From: Calditrichia bacterium | Lineage (GTDB): Bacteria > Calditrichota > Calditrichia > JAJRVZ01 | Reading direction: 5' to 3' | NCBI GenBank assembly: GCA_030634505.1 | Contig: DAOWAQ010000046.1 | Location: forward strand, 1-9,856 | DNA length: 9,856 nucleotides | Shown here: positions 1 through 8,078 of the stretch, in pieces | How positions within the stretch are numbered: the stretch's first letter is position 1 | How the letters are laid out: each line of letters starts with the position of its first letter | The notes under the pieces: model-generated | The model's input: only the letters and a program-made list of their open reading frames with translations | Told to the model about the DNA's origin: nothing | The model's database searches: none | Made by a program: the position numbers and the translations under genes

Positions 1-470
1 CGTTGCCTGCCAGCGTCTATATCACCTGTTTGCAAACGCAGTCCTTCTCCTAAGCGAAGTCCCATACTGTAAAGAGTAAAAAATAATACGCGATAACTCA
101 GTTTACGTGTAGAGGAAAATATTTGATATGCTTCTTCGATTGTAACAATATCAGGAATACGTTTTACCTTTGGCGATTTAATAATGGGTATATCCACCCA
201 GTTTCTTTGCAAAACATGTAAATAGAAAAATTTTAAACCATACAAATCAAGTTTAACTGTACTCCATGAAGATTTTTCTTTAAGCTGGTGAAAATAATCG
301 AGTAACTGATTTTGGGTTAAATTATCCAGATTACAATTAAAATAATCTCCGATTCGGCGAATCGCCCGCGAATAGGCTTCAATGGTTTTGGGTTGCAAGC
401 CTTTAAGTTTAAGATGTTTGCAGTGAAGTTCGTAATAGTTTTTGAATTTTGATTCTGTTGATGTTTTCAT
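1..470 (-). CDS. Tyrosine site-specific recombinase/integrase, N-terminal half (cut by window edge)
   Basis: My translation of the minus strand from ATG 470-468 gives 156 residues open to the window edge. Residues ~10-75 form a SAM-like core-binding domain (GLQPKTIEAYSRAI, then a TVKLDLYGLKFFYLHVLQ helix). The catalytic domain begins near residue 105, and SMGLRLGEGLRL contains box I with the expected first catalytic arginine, R139. The remaining catalytic residues and the nucleophilic Tyr lie outside the window. The start is well supported: AGGAGG ends 9 nt before the ATG. By recollection of the family, the sequence is closest to XerC/D-like integrases often found next to IS91-family transposases, and these are close relatives of integron integrases. 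It is transcribed away from an attC-like site at 589-719, the arrangement of an integron intI. The IntI-specific extra helix would be in the missing C-terminal part, so the subtype is unresolved. Confidence 0.88.
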   Translation of the reverse strand, partial: MKTSTESKFKNYYELHCKHLKLKGLQPKTIEAYSRAIRRIGDYFNCNLDNLTQNQLLDYFHQLKEKSSWSTVKLDLYGLKFFYLHVLQRNWVDIPIIKSPKVKRIPDIVTIEEAYQIFSSTRKLSYRVLFFTLYSMGLRLGEGLRLQTGDIDAGRQ

Positions 471-479
471 TAGATTGTA

Positions 480-485
480 CCTCCT
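480..485 (-). promoter_or_regulatory. Strong ribosome binding site of the integrase gene
   Basis: The minus strand reads AAAGGAGGTACAATCTAATG. A full AGGAGG core lies 9 nt upstream of the ATG and fixes the integrase start. It contrasts with the weak or absent Shine-Dalgarno sequences in front of most of the operon genes on the plus strand, a hint that the integrase and the operon may have different origins. Confidence 0.75.
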
Positions 486-516
486 TTGTTAGTGAATGAG
501 ATACAATATAACTGTT

Positions 517-536
517 TGTTAATAAATGTTAATAAA
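517..536. repeat. Perfect 10-bp tandem direct repeat upstream of the integrase
   Basis: TGTTAATAAA occurs twice in immediate succession (517-526 and 527-536), followed by a partial third unit TAAA. It lies 47-66 bp upstream of the integrase ATG, on the side where its promoter should be. It could be a regulator or recombinase binding site or part of the AT-rich promoter; the sequence alone does not show which. Confidence 0.6.
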
Positions 537-588
537 TAAATCTAAGCAAAATAATGGGCGAATTATCTTTCTCCGCGATAGCGGCTTC

Positions 589-719
589 GTCCAACAATCG
601 GCTTAAGCGGGAAGCGAACAACGTGGCATGAATTTCAAGTTTGGTAACATTTTTCGAGTAAATTGGCTAATAAAAAGTCGTGTTTCAATGTTCGCTCCCC
701 TTAGCCTGAACCGTTATAC
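589..719 (+). other. attC: attC-type integron recombination site
   Basis: The outer core sites are R'' GTCCAAC (589-595, fits RYYYAAC) and R' GTTATAC (713-719, fits GTTRRRY except one position). Inside them, arm 600-620 pairs with arm 689-706. The reverse complement of the right arm is GGCTAAGGGGAGCGAACA, and all 18 bases are matched in order by the left arm, which carries three single extra bases (T at 603/604, C608, A at 612/613). One-sided extrahelical bases in an otherwise perfect stem are the hallmark by which integron integrases recognise attC. The spacers are 4 and 6 nt, the variable central part is 68 nt, and the total of 131 bp is inside the usual attC range (about 57-141 bp). In this orientation the cassette array would read rightwards, away from the divergent recombinase. 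Recombination would fall between G713 and T714. Confidence 0.8.
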
Positions 720-762
720 CTAATAGAATCACAAAAAAATGAAATAGGAGCATTTAATCATA

Positions 763-2703
763 ATGAAAAATACCATGCGATACATAATCACTTTCTCGCT
801 GATGATATTTCTAATATTTAGCGGATTTACAAATGTAATTGCTAAAGAAAAAATGAAGGTTTTTCCTGATAATGCAATTGCAGGTACTTACCAACAATTT
901 ATATTTGAATTTATAAGTGACTCTTCAAAAATAGAAATTGGAGGAGGAATTAGAATTGAATTACCTGTGGCTTATTTAGAAACAAAGCCATACTATTGGG
1001 CTCAACCTCAGCAAAAAGAAAGCTAAGCGCCTGGATTTGTAAATGCGACTTCATCCGGAGATGCTATTGTCGAAATTACTACCTGTGGAAGTTATAATAG
1101 AATAATTGAATGTATTGTTCAGAAAAATCCATTAAAACCAGGTGATTCTATTCAATTACATTATCAGGGAAATGTTCAAAGCTTTGCCCGGAAGTTAGTT
1201 GTCCGAGCTCAATGGAGACAATCAGAAAATGATCCATGGCATAATATTTATATTCACCCTATAATACAAATACTACCACAAAAAGCTACAACAATGTTAC
1301 TCGTTACTCCTGCTGATGTTCAACAAGCAAAACCTTTTGAAATGGTAGTAGTGCTTTTAGATAAATTTGGAAACCGTGCCACTAATTACAGGGGGACTGT
1401 GACTTTTTCGAGTTCAGATTCAAATAGGACTATACCTAATTCATATACCTTTTCAGTGCAAGATTCCGGAGTACATGTTTTTGAGAAAATCACCTTTATG
1501 AAAAATGGATTCCAATGTATAAATGCTTCAGATGGAGAAATTAAAGCTGTAAATAATTATTCGTATGTGTCCGAATCTAAACCAAAATTGAAAAGACTTT
1601 TTGGTGATACCCATTATCACACAGGCACAGGAACTACCAATCATGAATTCACTAAAACAGGAAGGGGTGGTGATCATCGTGGACATCATACTTCTGCCAT
1701 AAATGCTTATCAATATGCCCGGGATGTAATGCGTCTTGATTTTGCTTCAACTTCTGAACATGATAACGGACTACTCGCATATTCAGCTTGGAATAGAAGC
1801 CAGGAAATAACAGAGTCATTTAATTTGCCTGGAAAATTCACTACATTTTTTGCCTATGAATGGACATCTCCCTCAACATCCCATGAAGGACATCACATCA
1901 TTTTATATAAAAATAAAGGAAATAAGGTATTTGGATATTCTGAATATGATACCAAGCATGAATTATGGAATGCTTTCGATAAACAAAACTTACCTGCCAT
2001 AATGATTCCCCATTGCACTTGGACTAAACCAAATCATGCTATTTGGGATAAGGTAAATAACAATTATCGAATCATTGGTGAAATATATTCACTTTGGAAT
2101 AATAGATTTTTAATACAGCCGGGAGATGATACTCAGCGGTTTGAATTGAGTGTGAATAATAAATGGAGCTATCAATATGCCTGGGCCAATGGACATAAGA
2201 TTGGTGTAATTGGTTCATCTGATAATCATACTGGACTTCCCGGATTGAATAATTTCACGACAGCGTGTGTTCATGCCGGAGGATTAGCTGTAGTACTCGC
2301 AAAAGAAAATGATCGAGATAACATATGGGATGGGTTTCAAAATCGCCTCACTTTTGCAACAACAGGAACTCGAATTTATCTTGATTTTACCTGTGATGGT
2401 CACCTGATGGGAAGTGAATATTCTACCAATGAAATCCCTTTACTTGCTGTGAAAGTAGCAGGTACCAATAAGATAGAACTAATAGAAATCGTAAAATTTG
2501 ATGGAAATGAGTATAAAACAATTTATACGGTTAAGCCTGAGAATAGAATTTCAATTTTCCAATTCAAAGATGAAAATTTTACCGAAGACAGTATATATTA
2601 TGTTCGGGTTAAACAAGTAGATGAAATTTGGCGCAGCCAATGGGCGTATGGTAATGCTGAAATGGCATGGTCGAGCCCGATTTGGGTGAATTATATTAAA
2701 TAA
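763..2703 (+). pseudogene. Secreted DUF3604/PHP-like protein with an in-frame stop (probable pseudogene or sequencing error)
   Basis: One reading frame of 647 codons, interrupted only by TAA at 1024-1026. Homology to the operon's last gene continues on both sides of the stop. Residues 1-27 are a signal peptide (cleavage probably after VIA). Codons ~35-170 form a beta-rich N-terminal region with GGGIRIELP, like GGGIRISCH in the 918-aa paralogue. Codons ~178-275 look like an immunoglobulin-like domain (DKFGNRATNYRGTVTFSSSD). The PHP-like metal-site motifs follow, with codons numbered through the stop: DTHYH (H284, H286), SEHD (H333), IPH (H417), GEIYS (E440) and SSDNH (D487, H489). The protein ends in MAWSSPIWVNY. 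DUF3604 proteins are predicted metal-dependent hydrolases of unknown substrate. The start is ATG 763, preceded by TAGGAG. If the stop is real, only an 87-aa fragment is made, unless translation restarts at ATG 1294, which would lack the export signal. Confidence 0.8.
1024..1026 (+). other. In-frame premature TAA codon
   Basis: The frame reads ...QPQQKES-stop-APGFVNATSSGD... The paralogue has FFNPNAPNFVSVSTNGKSEI at the same place, so the reading frame is intact across the stop and there is no frameshift. A single substitution from AAA, CAA or GAA would explain it. TAA also ends the next two genes and is a normal stop here. Confidence 0.85.
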
Positions 2704-2736
2704 CTGTAAGTAAAAAAGAACTTAAATATTTTAACA

Positions 2737-3903
2737 ATGAAATCTAAGAGTAAAAATATTTCATTCTATCATATTTCTCAATATTCGTATGTCTTTATAT
2801 TACTATTATTATTCACCAATTTCTGTTTAGCCCAAGACAATAATAAAATTTATTCAAATGTTGATTCAATTATTGAAAACGCAATTCAGGATTCTGTTTT
2901 CCCCGGAGCTGTATTAGTAGTTGGCAACAAAAATATTATTCTGTATAAAAAAGCTTATGGATTTACTGATTATTCTAAAAATGCGTGGACGGTAAAGACA
3001 TCAACCATATTTGATTTAGCTTCCTTAACAAAAGTTATTGCTACAACGTCTGCCATCATGAAACTATATGAGCAACAGAAACTTGAATTGAATAATCCTG
3101 TTTCAAATTTCATCCCACAATTTGATCAAAATGGAAAATCTCAAGTAACCATTCGAAATTTACTGCTTCATAATAGTGGATTCCCTGCTGGAAAACCGTT
3201 TTATAAATTTTGTACCACCAAACAGGAAGCTTATGATTCTTTATATGCTATGCCGCTTATTTATGAAACAGGTACAAAAACAATTTATAGTGACCTGGGA
3301 TTTATCACAATAGGTAAAATTGTCGAAGTCATTACAAAAGAATCTCTTGAAAAATTTGTTCATAATAATTTATTTGCGCCTCTCCTGATGAAAGACACTA
3401 TGTTTAATCCTACAAAACTTTGGCAACGAATTTCGCCTACAGAGCCGGAACATAATTTTCGCCTAATAAAAAAACCGGGAAAACCAAAAAACAAAATCAC
3501 ACAACTAATGAATGGTGTGGCAGGACATGCTGGTCTATTTTCAACCGCGGAAGATTTATCAAAATTTGCAATTCTTTACCTTAACAATGGGATATTCAAG
3601 GGTAAACAATATTTTAAAAAATCTACAATTAAACTTTTTACTACGCGAGCTTCCGAAAACAGTACAAGAGCATTAGGGTGGGATACGGGAAATGGTAATC
3701 CAAAACGTCAAATCTCTAACCTATTTTCAAAATCCGCATTTGGCCATACTGGTTTCACTGGTACTTCGATATGGATGGATCCTGAGTTAGATTTATTTAT
3801 TATCTTTTTAACAAACAGAACTTATAAAATGACAGATAGAGGAAAAATTAATAAAATTAGGCCATTGGTTCATGATGAAATAATTCGAACCATTTCCAAA
3901 TAA
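2737..3903 (+). CDS. Secreted serine hydrolase, class C beta-lactamase fold (AmiE/YbbE-like)
   Basis: A 388-aa protein, normal length for a single-domain member of Pfam beta-lactamase PF00144. A hydrophobic segment at residues ~18-32 ending CLA-Q is a signal peptide. The catalytic signature is SLTK (nucleophile S96, general base K99) within FDLASLTKVIAT, then YSD at Y184 (counterpart of YxN), and HTG at H337-G339 (counterpart of KTG). These are typical of esterase, D-peptidase or amidase members rather than of true beta-lactamases. The next gene encodes a NamZ-type muramidase. In Bacillus subtilis namZ (ybbC) and the serine hydrolase amiE (ybbE), an N-acetylmuramyl-L-alanine amidase, share an operon, so removal of stem peptides from MurNAc is the best guess here. 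That assignment rests on context. The gene starts 33 bp after the preceding one without a clear Shine-Dalgarno sequence. Confidence 0.9.
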   Translation: MKSKSKNISFYHISQYSYVFILLLLFTNFCLAQDNNKIYSNVDSIIENAIQDSVFPGAVLVVGNKNIILYKKAYGFTDYSKNAWTVKTSTIFDLASLTKVIATTSAIMKLYEQQKLELNNPVSNFIPQFDQNGKSQVTIRNLLLHNSGFPAGKPFYKFCTTKQEAYDSLYAMPLIYETGTKTIYSDLGFITIGKIVEVITKESLEKFVHNNLFAPLLMKDTMFNPTKLWQRISPTEPEHNFRLIKKPGKPKNKITQLMNGVAGHAGLFSTAEDLSKFAILYLNNGIFKGKQYFKKSTIKLFTTRASENSTRALGWDTGNGNPKRQISNLFSKSAFGHTGFTGTSIWMDPELDLFIIFLTNRTYKMTDRGKINKIRPLVHDEIIRTISK

Positions 3904-3915
3904 ACTGGAGAAAAT

Positions 3916-5124
3916 ATGATTCTTCGCTATTTAACAATTTCAATTCTGATAGTAATTTTATTTGACCTGAATACAAATTTAGGTGCACAATCTCAACAGG
4001 TTTTAACAGGTATTGATGTTCTTGAACGGGAGGAATTTGTACAGTTGTTTGGAAAAAGAGTGGGACTCATAACAAATCAAACAGGAATGAATCGTTTTTG
4101 GCGTCCAACTATTGATATTTTATTCAATGCAAAAAATGTAAATCTTGTGGCACTATTCAGCCCGGAACATGGAATTCGAGGAACAGCTGAAGGTAAAATT
4201 CCATCTAATATTGATTCGATAACAGGATTAAATATTTATAGTTTATATGGAGAAACCCGGCAACCTACTGACAGGATGCTAAACGGAATCGAAACATTTG
4301 TATTTGATATTCAAGATATTGGGACAAGATTTTATACTTATATCGGAACAATGAAACTTTGTATGCAGGAAGCTGCAAAAAATAATATTGAATTCATTGT
4401 TTTAGATCGACCAAATCCCATAAACGGAGTTGATTTTGAAGGACCAATTTTAAGTCCTGAGCAAGTTTTTGGATTAGTAGGCAGTTTTCCGATTCCTATC
4501 CGACATGGGATGACGGTTGGTGAGTTAGCTCTCATGTATAATGGCGAAGAAAAATTGGGACTCAATTTAAAAATAATAAAAATAAAAAATTGGAAGCGTG
4601 AATTATGGTTTGACCAAACTGGACTTCCATGGATTAATCCTTCTCCCAACATGAGAAATCTTTACGAGGCTACTCTATATCCGGGTATTGGATTACTTGA
4701 ACGTACGAATGTAGAAGATAAAAGAGGATTAGAACGTCCATTTGAAATGTTTGGTGCACCGTGGATCAACTCCATTGAACTTGCTATTGAACTTAACAGG
4801 CAAAATATTTCAGGTGTTCGTTTTGTTCCGATCAAATTTATTCCGGAAAAAAGCAGATATAAAAATCAATTGTGCGAAGGAGTTGCCATAAGCTTACTCG
4901 ATAGGAATTCTTTTCAGCCTGTTAAATGTGGAATTATTGTTCTTCAGGTACTATATAAATTGTATGCGGATAAATTTGATGTAAAAAAAGTCTGGCATGT
5001 CACCAGATCTGATCTGTTAATTGAGCAGGTAAAAAACCAAGTTCCAATTGAAGATATTGTTAATAGTTGGAAACCAGGATTAGAAAATTTTTCAACAATG
5101 CGAAATAAATATCTACTTTATTAA
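3916..5124 (+). CDS. namZ: Secreted DUF1343 protein, exo-beta-N-acetylmuramidase NamZ (GH171)
   Basis: A 402-aa, full-length DUF1343 protein. A signal peptide spans residues 1-24 (cleavage after LGA). Family motifs occur in order: GLITNQTG (50-57), FSPEHG (81-86, including the conserved Glu), FDIQDIGTRFYTY (129-141), VLDRPNPING (162-171), RHGMTVGELALMYN (196-209), WINPSPNMRN (~239-248) and the C-terminal YLLY. The characterised member, B. subtilis NamZ, releases terminal MurNAc from the non-reducing ends of peptidoglycan chains. The segment after YPGIGLLE is ERTNVEDKRGLERPFE, whereas the usual form is close to EGTNxSxGRGTxxPFE, so several conserved glycine/serine positions are altered. Activity may therefore differ. 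It lies 12 bp after the serine hydrolase gene, with TGGAGA upstream of the ATG, and 10 bp before the next gene, clearly in one operon. Confidence 0.92.
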   Translation: MILRYLTISILIVILFDLNTNLGAQSQQVLTGIDVLEREEFVQLFGKRVGLITNQTGMNRFWRPTIDILFNAKNVNLVALFSPEHGIRGTAEGKIPSNIDSITGLNIYSLYGETRQPTDRMLNGIETFVFDIQDIGTRFYTYIGTMKLCMQEAAKNNIEFIVLDRPNPINGVDFEGPILSPEQVFGLVGSFPIPIRHGMTVGELALMYNGEEKLGLNLKIIKIKNWKRELWFDQTGLPWINPSPNMRNLYEATLYPGIGLLERTNVEDKRGLERPFEMFGAPWINSIELAIELNRQNISGVRFVPIKFIPEKSRYKNQLCEGVAISLLDRNSFQPVKCGIIVLQVLYKLYADKFDVKKVWHVTRSDLLIEQVKNQVPIEDIVNSWKPGLENFSTMRNKYLLY

Positions 5125-5134
5125 GGAATAGTAA

Positions 5135-7891
5135 ATGAAAATTACTTTTAAATATATTTTAATTTTATTATTTCTTTGGAATTCAATTTTATTTGCATAT
5201 GACAGTACATTAAAATCTCAATCTGCATTTGTCGATAAACGAATTCAGATTACCTGGGGAATCAAAACAAAAACAAAACAGATATGGGACGGACACGTTG
5301 AAATTAATAATGGTGAAGTCCTGAAGGTCGTGCCATTTATTAGACATGGCATGATCGATGAATCTAAACTGGTGACAAAGCACTCCTGGACTTCTAAAAC
5401 ATATACTAATAAGGAAGGTGTTTTTCTTTTTGTTCAGGTACCGAAAGAGGCAATTGTAAAAGTCATCACTAAGTCACATACATTTGAGTTCTCACTTGAG
5501 GATTTTGCTGATCAGAAAATTTTAACCCGAATGGATGGTGATATTGAAATTAAGGATATAACAGATGATGTCATTTATCAGATTAAAGGACTGGAATATG
5601 GTCAGTACGGGAGTGGAACAGCTATAATTTCGCCAGAGGTAACCAATGTAGATTCTTATGAAACATGGACAATTACTTACACAGCTGATAAAATTATTCC
5701 TGTCGGAGGTGGAATCAGAATATCCTGTCATTTTACCAGAACTTGTGGTAATCCACAATTTTTCAATCCGAACGCACCGAACTTTGTGTCTGTTAGTACC
5801 AATGGTAAATCCGAGATTGACTACAAGTCTGAACATCGTGGTTTATTCGAGTATCCATTCACTCAATCACGTCTTCTAATTTGGGTATTAAAAGAACCTC
5901 TTCTTAAAGGTGAACAAATAAGAATCGTGTTGGGAGACAAATCCAGCGGTTCGCCGGGATTTAAAACGCCCTTGGTCAGTGAAAAGAACTTCGAGTTTCG
6001 CATCGAATCTTGTACAGAAGTACCTGATGTTGGATTTCCCATTTATCGACGAATAGAAAAATTTCCATCGTTGGATATAATAACTAAGTTACCAGCAGAA
6101 AGAATTTTTGTTGTTGCCCCATCGATTGTTAAACCAAATGAAATCTTTAGAATTAATCTAATTGTGGAAGACAAATATAGAAATACGGTTGAAGATTTTA
6201 CCGGTACTTTAAGTATATTTCTTAAGTCAATCACAAAAAAGAAAATGATCGGATCATATAATTTTGCAAAAGAAAATAATGGAAAAATTAGTATAAATAA
6301 TTTAAAAGTTGATTCTGCTGGTACATATCGATTCATTATTGAAACTGGAGATAATTTAGTCAGAGAAAGTAATCCAATCATTTGTCAAGAAAACGCAGAA
6401 AATTACAAATTATTTTGGGGAGAACTTCACGGGCATACTAAATTATCTGATGGATATGGTAGTGCGGACGATTATTTTAGTTTTGCTAAAGATAAGGCAT
6501 TGCTAAATTTTGCTGCCATCACAGATCATGATGTCGAACTTGATGCCCCTGATTTTACAGTGAATGGTATGTGGAATAATATTAAAACTGCTGTTTCTAA
6601 TTTTAATAATCCTCCAAATTTTATCACATTGCTTGGGTGGGAATGGTCACCAAATCGCATCACATCCACTACAGAATATCCTTATGGAGATCATAATGTT
6701 TTTTATTTTGATAATAATGGAACTATCTACCCGACCGGAAACAATGCCTCTAATTCTCTTCCTGAACTGTATCAAAATTTGAAATTTGAAAAATCAAAAA
6801 AAAATAAAGTAATCACAATTCCACATGTTGGCGGTGCAATAGCAAATTTGGAATTCCATGAATCTAATGCTGAACCATTGCTCGAAATCTATTCTGTCCA
6901 TGGCAGTTTTGAATCCTTAGGACAAATGGCCCTCGAAAGAGGATATAAAATTGGATTTGTTGGAGGAAGCGACTCGCATAATGGACAAGTTGGCGGATTT
7001 CCTCCGGGAGGAGGTGCTAATCATTTTGTCCATGGAGGATTGACTGCAGTATTTGCAAAGGACCTGACCAGAGAATCTCTGTACGATGCATTGATAAACC
7101 ATAGAACCTATGCAACAACGGGTAAAAGAATATCGATTGATTTCAAAATAAACGATGCCTGTATGGGAGAAGAAATTTTAGTAAATGATCCACCAAAAAT
7201 TCGGGTTAATGTTTTTGGAGAAAATACTGTCTGGAAAGTTGAATTGATTAAGAATGGCAAAGTAATTCATTCACATTTTAATCCAATTTTACCCGATAAT
7301 AAAATTAATATCCTTTGGAGGAATCGAATAGAGAAGAATGATCTATCAGACTTTGATAGTGGATTTTGGAGCAGACGGCTTAGAAGTGTTCATTGGAATG
7401 GAAAAGTTGTCTCTTCAAAGAAGGATTTAAAATTTTTGCAGACAAATTCTGTTGATTTTCCTAAGGATAAAATTTATTCTTCCACTTCAGGCAGCATTGT
7501 CTGGAAATCAGATACCCGGGGCGATTATGATGGGATATCTTTTGAAGTGAAAAATTCTGATTCTGAATTTTTGCTGACTTTTAGCGTTCAATCTTTTGGC
7601 ATGTCTGCTATTTCGCAAGGTTTTATCAAGTCTTCAGTGAATGAAAAACAAACGTACAATTATACAATAAATCCTAGTGAAATTGATACCAAAGGTTTGG
7701 TGTATAAAATCAATCCGCTGGATGAAATTATAATTTCGAAAGGTGAACAAATAAATCGGCAGATAGAATTTGAATTTGTCGACAAACGTTTGATGTACCG
7801 TGAAAATTATTACTACATTCGTGTCACACAAATCGATGGAGAAATGGCCTGGTCGAGCCCGATCTGGGTACGTTATAATTTAGCGAATTAG
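5135..7891 (+). CDS. Large secreted DUF3604/PHP-like putative metal-dependent hydrolase
   Basis: A 918-aa protein with a signal peptide at residues 1-21 (cleavage LFA-Y). Residues ~30-140 form a beta-rich module (WDGHVEI...VFLFVQVPKE) absent from the paralogue at 763-2703. Residues ~150-290 form the shared N-terminal region with GGGIRISC, and ~320-410 an Ig-like domain (VAPSIVKPNEIFRI, EDKYRNTVEDFTG). The PHP-like catalytic domain spans ~425-675, with candidate metal ligands LHGH (H432, H434), TDHD (D464, H465), GDH (H520), IPH (H564), EIYSVH (E584, H589) and GSDSH (D613, H615), all intact. Residues ~710-870 are a long insert with no counterpart in the paralogue, and the protein ends in MAWSSPIWVRY. 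The substrate of the family is unknown. Linkage to namZ and an amidase-like gene suggests a cell-wall fragment, but that is inference. The gene starts 10 bp after namZ, with a weak AAGGAA site. Confidence 0.85.
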   Translation: MKITFKYILILLFLWNSILFAYDSTLKSQSAFVDKRIQITWGIKTKTKQIWDGHVEINNGEVLKVVPFIRHGMIDESKLVTKHSWTSKTYTNKEGVFLFVQVPKEAIVKVITKSHTFEFSLEDFADQKILTRMDGDIEIKDITDDVIYQIKGLEYGQYGSGTAIISPEVTNVDSYETWTITYTADKIIPVGGGIRISCHFTRTCGNPQFFNPNAPNFVSVSTNGKSEIDYKSEHRGLFEYPFTQSRLLIWVLKEPLLKGEQIRIVLGDKSSGSPGFKTPLVSEKNFEFRIESCTEVPDVGFPIYRRIEKFPSLDIITKLPAERIFVVAPSIVKPNEIFRINLIVEDKYRNTVEDFTGTLSIFLKSITKKKMIGSYNFAKENNGKISINNLKVDSAGTYRFIIETGDNLVRESNPIICQENAENYKLFWGELHGHTKLSDGYGSADDYFSFAKDKALLNFAAITDHDVELDAPDFTVNGMWNNIKTAVSNFNNPPNFITLLGWEWSPNRITSTTEYPYGDHNVFYFDNNGTIYPTGNNASNSLPELYQNLKFEKSKKNKVITIPHVGGAIANLEFHESNAEPLLEIYSVHGSFESLGQMALERGYKIGFVGGSDSHNGQVGGFPPGGGANHFVHGGLTAVFAKDLTRESLYDALINHRTYATTGKRISIDFKINDACMGEEILVNDPPKIRVNVFGENTVWKVELIKNGKVIHSHFNPILPDNKINILWRNRIEKNDLSDFDSGFWSRRLRSVHWNGKVVSSKKDLKFLQTNSVDFPKDKIYSSTSGSIVWKSDTRGDYDGISFEVKNSDSEFLLTFSVQSFGMSAISQGFIKSSVNEKQTYNYTINPSEIDTKGLVYKINPLDEIIISKGEQINRQIEFEFVDKRLMYRENYYYIRVTQIDGEMAWSSPIWVRYNLAN

Positions 7892-8034
7892 AAAAACAGG
7901 ATTTTGATATTCCCTTAAAATAATTCTGATTAGTAGATAAAAGCATCTTAGTTAATTCATCAATTGAATTGTCTATTTTGATTTCTGTTTAATATGATTT
8001 TCGAAAAATTTAAATCCAAAAAGTCCAAACTTTA

Positions 8035-8078
8035 TATACGGCACACAGCAGGATTATAACACGGCTGTCAGCCGTATA
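8035..8078. repeat. Imperfect hairpin with a competing inner hairpin
   Basis: TATACGGC (8035-8042) pairs with GCCGTATA (8071-8078). After a 2x2 mismatch, ACAGC (8045-8049) pairs with GCTGT (8064-8068), leaving a 14-nt loop. A mutually exclusive small hairpin, ACGGCT (8061-8066) with AGCCGT (8070-8075) around GTC, uses the same bases. The segment 8070-8081 can also pair with 8169-8180 (11 of 12 bases). No T-run follows, so it does not look like an intrinsic terminator. It may be part of a folded recombination site or a mobile-element end. Confidence 0.6.

Larger units (their letters stand above)
471..762. other. Intergenic region between divergent integrase and operon
   Basis: These 292 bp hold the integrase ribosome binding site, the tandem repeat at 517-536 and the attC-like site at 589-719. 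I see no open reading frame worth calling between the integrase start and the attC. If an attI site or an ORF-less first cassette exists it must lie in about 490-588, but I cannot identify an attI core there. Between the attC and the first operon gene are 43 bp with a TAGGAG motif upstream of the ATG at 763. No convincing sigma70-type promoter for the operon was found. Confidence 0.6.

Noticed and set aside
1024..1026. Recoding of TAA as a sense codon in this organism
   Set aside because: The genes at 2737, 3916 and the one on the right all end with TAA in positions where their families normally end, so TAA works as a stop here.
2797..2832. Lipobox in the serine hydrolase (TNFC before the mature start)
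   Set aside because: The residues preceding the Cys do not fit the L-A/S-G/A-C pattern, and a standard signal peptidase I site CLA-Q follows.
3286..3297. YSD in place of YxN in the serine hydrolase as a missing catalytic residue
   Set aside because: The YSD/YSN position is variable in the esterase and amidase branches of this family and the Tyr is kept; not evidence of inactivity.
5522..5879. Overlapping open frames on both strands inside the large PHP-like gene, and similar ones in other genes
   Set aside because: They have no family resemblance, no plausible start context and lie wholly inside well-supported genes; they are frame shadows.
7954..7970. AATTCA/TGAATT stem as terminator of the operon
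   Set aside because: A 6-bp AT-rich stem without a directly following T-run; too weak to support.
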